Made by a program: the position numbers and the translations under genes
Source: CAYXUG01 sp964468655
GTDB lineage: Bacteria > Fidelibacterota > Marinisomatia > Marinisomatales > CAYXUG01
DNA: 35,279 nucleotides
Assembly (NCBI GenBank): GCA_964468655.1
Contig: CAYXUG010000014.1
Coordinates: 1-35,279, forward strand
Reading direction: 5' to 3'
Shown: positions 16,091-22,556 of the stretch, one piece after another
How positions within the stretch are numbered: the first letter of the stretch is position 1
Layout: each line of letters opens with the position of its first letter
Notes under the pieces: generated by a model
Seen by the model: the letters and a program-made list of their open reading frames with translations, nothing else
Databases searched by the model: none
Told to the model about the DNA's origin: nothing

Positions 16091-16161
16091 TAGGTGATAT
16101 TGTACTTGCAGGCAATTTATCATTTCACTTAATTTCCGCTTAATTCATTTCCAATCATCTC

Positions 16162-16587
16162 ATGTTATCAGAAAAAGAAAAGTCAAAAATTTATCAATTG
16201 GTCAAAAAAAGACTTGGCGCTGAAACCGATCCTTCTACCGTTGACAAGATTTATGGGAAAACCTTGCAGCGGCTTATTGAAAAATCAACTGACCAGTTGC
16301 CTCAAGGTTCCCAAACCGAAGATAAAATTGAACAAAGTATCCAAAGTGGAAATCTTGTGGTTGCCGCTTTTAGCTCAAATCCTTTTAACAGCCGGAATCT
16401 TTCAGATTTTATTTCACAGCTTGGATGCAAAATCAAGGATTCTACTGAAACAAAATTAAAAAACTACACAGTGAGTGTACTTATTTTAGATCCATCAAAT
16501 TCAGATTGTTCTGTAAATGAACTTAAAACCAAAATATACGGTGAATCAGGAAAACTCGGATTTAAACTATTAATTTCAGAGGAATAA
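16162..16587 (+). CDS. Small protein with possible ACT-like C-terminal domain
   Basis: 141 aa, not recognised with certainty. The N-terminal part (1-55) is charged and helical; the C-terminal part (about 61-141), starting NLVVAAFSSNP and followed by helix-strand-strand-helix-strand, resembles an ACT regulatory fold in outline (beta-alpha-beta-beta-alpha-beta, beginning with 'freedom from ligand' style hydrophobic strands). ACT domains bind amino acids, which would fit its place directly before the threonine dehydrogenase and kbl genes. Its stop codon TAA (16585-16587) is in the same frame as the next gene, and its last codons (SEE) encode the next gene's ribosome binding site. No Shine-Dalgarno precedes its own ATG. 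Confidence 0.7.
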   Translation: MLSEKEKSKIYQLVKKRLGAETDPSTVDKIYGKTLQRLIEKSTDQLPQGSQTEDKIEQSIQSGNLVVAAFSSNPFNSRNLSDFISQLGCKIKDSTETKLKNYTVSVLILDPSNSDCSVNELKTKIYGESGKLGFKLLISEE

Positions 16588-16593
16588 ACCATT
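16578..16593 (+). promoter_or_regulatory. Shine-Dalgarno and ATT initiation site for threonine dehydrogenase
   Basis: AGAGGA (16578-16583) followed after 7 bases by ATT (16591-16593). The reading frame from here encodes the dinucleotide-binding loop of the dehydrogenase; between the preceding TAA and the TTG at 16648 there is no ATG, GTG, TTG or CTG in frame that would keep that loop. This fixes ATT as the most likely start. Confidence 0.6.
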
Positions 16594-17613
16594 AACAGAA
16601 AACCTGCCATTCTAATTACCGGCATCAATGGCGAAATTGGCCATGGTTTGGTAAAAACACTGGTAAAAGAAAATCTGCATCCTATCATCGGACTGGATAT
16701 CACCTCCCCTGATGAATACATTCAAGATAACATTCTTGAATTCAGAAAGGGGAATATCCTTAATAAAAATCTGCTTGAAAGGTTGAACACAGAATTTGAA
16801 GTAATTGCCATTTATCATTTAGCCGCAATTTTGAGCACCCGTGCTGAATATTCACCCAAAATTGCTCATGATGTTAATGTGAACGGAACTTTTAATCTAC
16901 TTCAATTTGCAATGGAACAGGCAACGAGTACTGGAAAATCAGTTAAATTTTTCTTCCCCAGTTCTATTGCTGTTTATGGAATCAGCACTCTAAAAATTAA
17001 AAAAAGCTCCAAACCGGTGAACGAAGATGAATTCCGCCATCCCGAAACCATCTATGGCTGCAGCAAGCTTTATTGTGAAAACCTCGGTAATTATTACACG
17101 AATCACTACAAACGACTTTCCGCAGCATCCAGTCGGGGATTGGTTGATTTTCGTTCAATTCGATTTCCGGGACTTTTAAGCGCTGTAACAACTCCTTCGG
17201 GAGGCACCAGCGATTTTGCGCCGGAAATGATTCATGCAGCAGCTAAAGGAAATTCCTTTTCATGCTTTGTGAGAGAGGATACTCAAATACCATTTATGAC
17301 AATGCCCGATGCCATTCGTTCCATAACCACGCTGATGGCTGAACCATCTGAATCTCTCAGCCGGCTCACCTATAATGTATCCGCTTTTAGTGCATCCGCC
17401 GGTGATTTCAGAAAAAAACTTTTGCAATTCTATCCTGAAGCAGACATTACATTTGATATAGATGAACCCCGGCAGGACATTGCTGACAGCTGGCCCGCGA
17501 ATGTGGACGGCTCAGCTGCTAAACAGGATTGGAACTGGAATCCAAAACACGACTTTGACTCAGCGTTCGAAGATTATTTGATTCCCGAGATTCAGAATCG
17601 TTACAGCGGGTGA
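16591..17613 (+). CDS. L-threonine 3-dehydrogenase, short-chain (epimerase-like) type
   Basis: 340 aa when begun at ATT 16591. It oxidises L-threonine to 2-amino-3-ketobutyrate with NAD+ (family knowledge). N-terminal Rossmann loop ITGINGEIGHGL directly after the start, acidic Asp at the end of beta-2 (GLD), catalytic Tyr-x-x-x-Lys in YGCSK, and the diagnostic stretch RFPGLLSAVTTPSGGTSDFA followed by the DTQIPFMTMPDAIR segment of SDR-type Tdh, as opposed to the zinc alcohol-dehydrogenase type of E. coli. A start at TTG 16648 would delete the NAD-binding loop and is rejected. Followed by kbl after 55 bases, which completes the pathway to glycine and acetyl-CoA. Confidence 0.88.
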   Translation: MNRKPAILITGINGEIGHGLVKTLVKENLHPIIGLDITSPDEYIQDNILEFRKGNILNKNLLERLNTEFEVIAIYHLAAILSTRAEYSPKIAHDVNVNGTFNLLQFAMEQATSTGKSVKFFFPSSIAVYGISTLKIKKSSKPVNEDEFRHPETIYGCSKLYCENLGNYYTNHYKRLSAASSRGLVDFRSIRFPGLLSAVTTPSGGTSDFAPEMIHAAAKGNSFSCFVREDTQIPFMTMPDAIRSITTLMAEPSESLSRLTYNVSAFSASAGDFRKKLLQFYPEADITFDIDEPRQDIADSWPANVDGSAAKQDWNWNPKHDFDSAFEDYLIPEIQNRYSG

Positions 17614-17668
17614 GTTGTTTACCGCCGTTAAGATTTTATATTTAGAACGTTAGAACAAGAGGAGAATA

Positions 17669-18850
17669 ATGTATACCGTAAAAGTACGTTTATCTGAAGA
17701 ATTGGAATCTATTCAATCCGCCGGATTATTAAAATCCGAACGAATCATTGAATCAGAACAAAGCGCTGAAATAGAGGTTAAAGGATCAAAAGTGCTCAAC
17801 TTTTGCGCCAATAATTATCTCGGATTGGCTAATCATCCAAAGCTCATTAAAGCGGCTCAAGAAGGTTTAGACAAATGGGGTTTCGGTCTTAGTTCGGTCC
17901 GGTTCATTTGTGGAACTCAATCCATCCATAAAAAACTGGAAGAAAATATTTCCGGATTTCTTCAAATGGATGATACCATTCTTTATACGTCATGCTTTGA
18001 CGCAAACGGCGGATTATTTGAAACGCTGCTATCAAAAGAAGACGCTGTTATTTCTGACCAGCTGAATCATGCATCCATTATTGACGGGATTCGGCTGTGC
18101 AAAGCTGAGCGGTTTCGGTACTCTAATGCAGACATGAGTGAGCTGGAAAAAATTCTGAAACAAACACAATCCCACCGCACCCGGCTCATTGCCACAGACG
18201 GAGTTTTCTCCATGGATGGAACTGTGGCTAAGCTGAATGAAATCTGCGATTTGGCGGAAAAACACAACGCACTTCTCATGGTGGATGAATCACACGCCAC
18301 CGGATTTTTCGGTCCTACTGGTAGAGGCACTATCGAGCAGTGCAGTGTAATGGGACGGGTTGATATTGTTACTTCCACACTTGGTAAAGCGCTCGGCGGC
18401 GCTAGCGGTGGATTTACTTCCGCAAGACAGGAAATAGTGGATATTCTCCGCCAGAGATCACGACCCTATCTGTTCAGCAATACACTAGCTCCCTCAATTG
18501 TTTCAGCCGGAATCGCCTGCCTTCAGATGCTGTCACAAACCACTGAACTCCGGGACAAACTGGAAGACAACACACTCTACTTCCGTGAAAAAATGAGCGA
18601 TGCGGGGTTCCATATAAAACCGGGAATTCATCCCATTGTACCTATCATGCTTGGGGATGCCAAACTTGCACAAAACATGGCAGCCGATCTTTTAGAAATG
18701 GGGATTTATGTAATAGGATTTTCTTTCCCTGTGGTACCAAAGGGAGAAGCAAGAATCCGGGTTCAAATTAGCGCAGCCCAGACAAAAGAACATTTAGACA
18801 AAGCTATTGAGGCATTTGTTGAAGTTGGGAAAAAGTATGGGGTGGTTTAA
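17669..18850 (+). CDS. kbl: Glycine C-acetyltransferase (2-amino-3-ketobutyrate CoA ligase)
   Basis: PLP enzyme of the alpha-oxoamine synthase family, 393 aa, close to E. coli Kbl. It cleaves 2-amino-3-ketobutyrate with CoA into glycine and acetyl-CoA. Visible: NFCANNYLGLANHP near 44-57, His134 (LNHAS) that stacks on PLP, DESHATG (206-212) and the PLP lysine Lys240 in STLGKALGG. Related synthases (BioF, HemA) are possible, but the threonine dehydrogenase neighbour and the overall match make Kbl by far the best call. ATG at 17669 has a strong AGAGGAG 4 bases upstream. Cytoplasmic. Confidence 0.95.
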   Translation: MYTVKVRLSEELESIQSAGLLKSERIIESEQSAEIEVKGSKVLNFCANNYLGLANHPKLIKAAQEGLDKWGFGLSSVRFICGTQSIHKKLEENISGFLQMDDTILYTSCFDANGGLFETLLSKEDAVISDQLNHASIIDGIRLCKAERFRYSNADMSELEKILKQTQSHRTRLIATDGVFSMDGTVAKLNEICDLAEKHNALLMVDESHATGFFGPTGRGTIEQCSVMGRVDIVTSTLGKALGGASGGFTSARQEIVDILRQRSRPYLFSNTLAPSIVSAGIACLQMLSQTTELRDKLEDNTLYFREKMSDAGFHIKPGIHPIVPIMLGDAKLAQNMAADLLEMGIYVIGFSFPVVPKGEARIRVQISAAQTKEHLDKAIEAFVEVGKKYGVV

Positions 18851-18851
18851 C

Positions 18852-18936
18852 ATTGTACAACAACTATCCTGGTTGAACATTGTAACTCAAACATCCTGTT
18901 TGAGAAAAAGAACAAGCTGGAAGCTTGTTCTACAAT
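18852..18936. repeat. REP-like hairpin cluster, left of the type IIG gene (three units)
   Basis: Three small hairpins in the 194-base gap after kbl. Unit 1: ATTGTA (18852-18857) then CAACTA-TCC-TGGTTG (18861-18875, one wobble). Unit 2: ATTGTA (18879-18884) then CTCAAACA-TCC-TGTTTGAG (18886-18904). Unit 3, inverted: GAACAAGCT-GGA-AGCTTGTTC (18910-18930) then TACAAT (18931-18936). All share one plan: ATTGTA, then an 8-9 bp stem ending in CAA/TTG with a TCC loop. The rest of the gap (18937-19044) shows no further structure apart from a weak AT-rich region before the restriction gene. Confidence 0.85.
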
Positions 18937-19044
18937 AAAGGCAGAAACTCGCAACTTGTGTTACATTCTCTAATACTTGTAAAAAGTCCCCTCACCCATG
19001 TAAATTTTCTCTACATTTTTTAATTATTCGAACCTGAACTCACA

Positions 19045-21912
19045 TTGAACTACAACGGCGGCAAACGGCTCATTGAACAAAAAGTAGAGGATTTCTCTAC
19101 AAACAAAGCCGAGTACATGGCGCAGGGATTTAATGAAACCAGCGCACGTTCCAGATTCATTGATCCATTATTTGAAGCGCTCGGGTGGAACCTGAACCAA
19201 ACAAACATTAAACCCCACATGTGGGACGTGATACGGGAATTCTCTGATCACACCATCACCAAACGCCCGGACTATGCATTCCGCATTAACGGCGAGCTAA
19301 AATTTTTTGTGGAAGCCAAAGCGCCTCATGTTCACCTCACCAATAAAGAACCGGTATTTCAGGCCAAGCGCTATGCCTTTTCCACCAATGGAAAAGCGCC
19401 CATCGTAATTCTAACGGATTTCGAGGAATTCCGCGTTTTCAATGCGCTGAAAAAACCGAAGATCGAACTGCCGCTTGAAGGTGTTTTGAAAAATTACGAT
19501 CTCAAGTATGATAAATATTTAGCTAAATGGGATCTGCTCTATGAGCACTTTTCCCGGGAGGCGGTGGCAGATGGGGCTCTGGAAGAACTAAAAGGAAAAC
19601 TCACCAAAAAGACTAAGACTCTGGACAGGGAATTTCTGGAAGAGATCACCCAATGGCGGGAAATGCTGGCGCGGAACATTGCAATCCGCAATACCGATTT
19701 GACCGTGGATGAACTGAATGTATCCGTTCAGCGGATTCTGGACCGGCTCATCTTTATCCGAAATCTGGAAGACCGGCAGATTGAAGCGGAAGGACGTCTC
19801 CTCTCTATCGCCGAGACAAAAACTGACATTTTCGCCAAGCTTGTCCCCGTCTTCAGAAAATTGGATAGAGAATACAACGGCCTTCTTTTTAAAAAACATT
19901 TCAGCGAAAAACTCATCGTAGATGATAAAGTGCTGATCCACATCATTAAGCATTTGAGCTGGCCCCTGTCGCCCTACCAGTTTGATGTGATCGAACCGGA
20001 AATATTGGGACGCATTTATGAAAAATTCCTGGGATCAAAAATCCGGCTCACGGCTGGGCATCGGGCCAAAGTGGAAGAAAAACCGGAAGTCCGCAAAGCC
20101 GGGGGTGTCTATTATACGCCCCAGTACATTGTGGATTATATTGTGAAAAATACGGTGGGTGAAAAGATCAAGAAAAAAACGCCGGAAGAAATTAAAGAGA
20201 TCAAAATCGTAGACCCCGCCTGCGGCAGCGGTTCGTTTCTGTTAGGCGCTTTTGAATATCTTATGAATTACCATCTGGAATGGTATGGTAAGAATCGCCA
20301 AAAGCGAAAATACAAAGATGATTGGTATTTGACCGCCGATGGGGAGATTCGCCTTTCGGTGCGGAAGAAAGCGGAAATAATGAAAAACAATCTGTTCGGC
20401 GTGGACATTGACCGGGAAGCCACAGAAGTATCCATAATGAGCTTGTACCTGAAACTGTTAGATGAAGGCTTTGACAAAGGTCAGGCTATGCTCTTTTTGA
20501 AAGGCCACATTCTGCCGGATATGACAAACAATATCAAATGCGGGAATTCACTCATTGGCTCGGATTATTTTGATGGGCAGAATATTTCTCTTTTTGACAG
20601 TGACGAAGCCAAAAAAGTAAACGCCTTTGACTGGGAGGTGGAATTCCCGGAAGTATTTGGGCGAGTTAAACCTTCCGAAGGTTTGGAACCTTCGGAAGGT
20701 TCTCGCAGTGGTTTTGATTGCGTGATTGGGAATCCGCCATGGGGTGCAGATTTAGATGAGAATGATCATAAATATTTTCGGGAAAAATACTTTGTTGCAC
20801 AGACAAGAAATATTGATAGCTATTCTTTATTTATAGAGAGAATGTCTCAAAAATTAATGGTTAGCGGATCTTTAGGATTTATTACACCAGATACATTTTT
20901 AAGAAAAGATGTTTTAATGCCAACAAGAAAATATATTCTAGAAAACACAACAATAGACCAATTAATTGAAACTGGTCCTGTATTCCCACAGGTCCGGGAT
21001 ACTTGGTGTTTAGTTTTAGTAGTAAAAAATAAAAAACCGATTAAAAATCATAGGATAAATCATAAAAAGTTGAGTCGCTTTATAGTGTCAGCGGAAGAGA
21101 GGTTATACAGATTTGGAGAAAATAATTGGACTTATATAGATAAAGTTTTACAATCAATTTGGAGAGAACATTCAATGATGATTATTGGTTATAGAGCAAA
21201 TGAAAATGACCAAAATATTATTAGAAAAATCGAAGAATCTCGGACATTAACTGATCAATCAGAAAATTATGAAATTTCAAGAGGTGAAGAAGGAAGTAAG
21301 TTTGCTTTAAAATTACATGCTTCAGGTAAATTTGAAATGATCATACCGGAGAATGTAGAGAGGTATTCAGTCACAAATGGTGTGAATGTAAAATCAAATT
21401 CACTTACTGAATTAAAAGTCAAAAAATTCTATGAACATCCTAAAATATGGATAATTAGGATTCAAAAGATGAGATGGAAAAGGAGATTAATTTGCTCATT
21501 TGATGCTAGAAGAAATACTTCGGGTATGAAAACTCTTCAAATAATTATATCGAGAAATGATGACGAAGAAAGTTTAAAGTATTTATTAGCATTAATATCC
21601 TCAAAATTATTGAATTTTTGGTGCGAAAATTATTTAACGGATGATTTAAATAAATCATATTTGGAAAAACTACCAATCTATCAAATTGATTTTGACAATA
21701 AAAAAGATGTGTCCCGCCACGGCCAAATGGTGGCCTATGTAGATACCATGCTGGAGTTGAACAAGAAACTGCCCAAACTGAAAACCGAGCATGAAAAAAC
21801 GGTGATCCAGCGGCAGATTGATGCCACCGACCGAAAGATAGATAAACTGGTCTATGAATTGTACGATTTGACGGAGGAGGAAGTGAAGATTGTGGAGGGG
21901 GTGGTAAAGTAA
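19045..21912 (+). CDS. Type IIG restriction-modification enzyme (Eco57I-like)
   Basis: Single-chain restriction endonuclease plus N6-adenine methyltransferase, 955 aa from TTG 19045 (the frame closes 8 codons upstream without an ATG; the first ATG, residue 25, would cut into the N-terminal helix). N-terminal PD-ExK nuclease: RPD (75-77) and VEAK (89-92). Helical linker about 180-330. Methyltransferase motif I DPACGSGSFLL (390-400), FGVDID (451-456), motif IV NPPW (563-566). The target-recognition part is about 600-885, followed by a C-terminal coiled coil (about 893-955) ending in LTEEE. All catalytic motifs are intact, so it should be active. A 33-bp palindrome is built into codons 542-553, and the recognition part is much more AT-rich than both ends. 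It stands alone between housekeeping genes, flanked by hairpin repeats: a likely mobile defence gene. Confidence 0.93.
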   Translation: MNYNGGKRLIEQKVEDFSTNKAEYMAQGFNETSARSRFIDPLFEALGWNLNQTNIKPHMWDVIREFSDHTITKRPDYAFRINGELKFFVEAKAPHVHLTNKEPVFQAKRYAFSTNGKAPIVILTDFEEFRVFNALKKPKIELPLEGVLKNYDLKYDKYLAKWDLLYEHFSREAVADGALEELKGKLTKKTKTLDREFLEEITQWREMLARNIAIRNTDLTVDELNVSVQRILDRLIFIRNLEDRQIEAEGRLLSIAETKTDIFAKLVPVFRKLDREYNGLLFKKHFSEKLIVDDKVLIHIIKHLSWPLSPYQFDVIEPEILGRIYEKFLGSKIRLTAGHRAKVEEKPEVRKAGGVYYTPQYIVDYIVKNTVGEKIKKKTPEEIKEIKIVDPACGSGSFLLGAFEYLMNYHLEWYGKNRQKRKYKDDWYLTADGEIRLSVRKKAEIMKNNLFGVDIDREATEVSIMSLYLKLLDEGFDKGQAMLFLKGHILPDMTNNIKCGNSLIGSDYFDGQNISLFDSDEAKKVNAFDWEVEFPEVFGRVKPSEGLEPSEGSRSGFDCVIGNPPWGADLDENDHKYFREKYFVAQTRNIDSYSLFIERMSQKLMVSGSLGFITPDTFLRKDVLMPTRKYILENTTIDQLIETGPVFPQVRDTWCLVLVVKNKKPIKNHRINHKKLSRFIVSAEERLYRFGENNWTYIDKVLQSIWREHSMMIIGYRANENDQNIIRKIEESRTLTDQSENYEISRGEEGSKFALKLHASGKFEMIIPENVERYSVTNGVNVKSNSLTELKVKKFYEHPKIWIIRIQKMRWKRRLICSFDARRNTSGMKTLQIIISRNDDEESLKYLLALISSKLLNFWCENYLTDDLNKSYLEKLPIYQIDFDNKKDVSRHGQMVAYVDTMLELNKKLPKLKTEHEKTVIQRQIDATDRKIDKLVYELYDLTEEEVKIVEGVVK
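20669..20701. repeat. In-frame 33-bp perfect palindrome inside the type IIG gene
   Basis: AACCTTCCGAAGGTT (20669-20683), spacer TGG, AACCTTCGGAAGGTT (20687-20701). The two 15-base arms are exact reverse complements, and each arm is itself nearly self-complementary. It encodes the linker KPSEGLEPSEG between VEFPEVFGRV and the GFDCVIGNPPW methyltransferase motif, where homologues I know run directly from PEVF to GFD. It is read as a REP-like element inserted in frame at a tolerant surface loop. Confidence 0.85.
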
Positions 21913-21931
21913 TTCAATCTTCCAAGAGTAT

Positions 21932-22091
21932 TTCAAGCATCTTGCTTGAAAAAGATCACAATCAAGATGATTGTGGTACAATGGTTGAAAAAGATCACAA
22001 GCTGGAAGCTTGTGGTACAATGGTGAAAAAGGGAACAATCAGGAAATGAGTGTAATTAAATCTTTATCACAAGCTGGAAGCTTGTGGTACA
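21932..22091. repeat. REP-like hairpin cluster, right of the type IIG gene (four units)
   Basis: Same family as 18852-18936, in the 192-base gap after the restriction gene. TTCAAGCA-TCT-TGCTTGAA (21932-21950); then, in the opposite orientation, CACAATCA-AGA-TGATTGTG (21957-21975) plus TACAAT (21977-21982); CACAAGCT-GGA-AGCTTGTG (21996-22014) plus TACAAT (22016-22021); and an identical stem at 22068-22086 plus TACA (22088-22091). A decayed copy may sit near 22033-22055 (AACAATCAGGAAATG). The arms are perfect but differ between most units, which indicates compensatory change and selection for structure. Confidence 0.88.
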
Positions 22092-22104
22092 GCAATGATA
22101 CAAT

Positions 22105-22464
22105 ATGAACACCAGAATATCAAAAAAAGAGTTTGAATCTTACCTCTCCTCCACTCCTGAATCAAACCGTTGTTTGTTAACCGGACTCAGAGAAATTTTA
22201 CTTAAAAACTTCCCCGATTTTAATGAGGCATTCAAGTGGGGCAATCCTGTCTATTCAACAAACAATAACCTCTGCTATATCGCCGTCTCCAGAAATCATG
22301 TAAAACTTGGTTTCTTTGTTCACGGACCCAAACTGGACGATCCTGATGAATTGATTGAAGGAACAGGAAAGAAAATGCGCCACTACAAAATCAGGTCGAA
22401 GGATGACTTGAATGAAAAAAGAATGGTTGACTGGATTCAACAAATCGTTGAATTAGAAAAGTGA
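22105..22464 (+). CDS. DUF1801 (YdhG-like) domain protein
   Basis: 119 aa, soluble. The sequence fits the DUF1801/YdhG family: FKWGNPVYS (residues 43-51), LCYIAVSRNHVKLGFFVHG and the KKMRHYKIRSKDDL C-terminal signature. Family members are small alpha/beta proteins of unproved biochemical function, common in environmental bacteria. ATG at 22105 follows the repeat cluster closely (TACAAT directly upstream), without a clear Shine-Dalgarno. It precedes secD by 92 bases, with no evident link to it. Confidence 0.85.
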   Translation: MNTRISKKEFESYLSSTPESNRCLLTGLREILLKNFPDFNEAFKWGNPVYSTNNNLCYIAVSRNHVKLGFFVHGPKLDDPDELIEGTGKKMRHYKIRSKDDLNEKRMVDWIQQIVELEK

Positions 22465-22556
22465 AATGATTCCCTAAAAATCTTTTGCCTCCAACTAAGG
22501 TCAAACCTAAATTCGTCTCCGATTGTTCAAATGAATATTCAACTTAAAAAATAATT

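Noticed and set aside
14372..16161. parS site near parAB
   Set aside because: I looked for TGTTTCACGTGAAACA-like sequence in and around parAB and found none; the palindrome at 16078-16090 does not match it.
16648..17613. TTG 16648 as the start of threonine dehydrogenase
   Set aside because: It would remove the NAD-binding loop and first beta strand that are encoded intact just upstream.
18852..22091. The repeat clusters as a CRISPR array
   Set aside because: Units are short hairpins in both orientations with variable stems and irregular spacing, with no constant repeat or uniform spacers and no cas genes.
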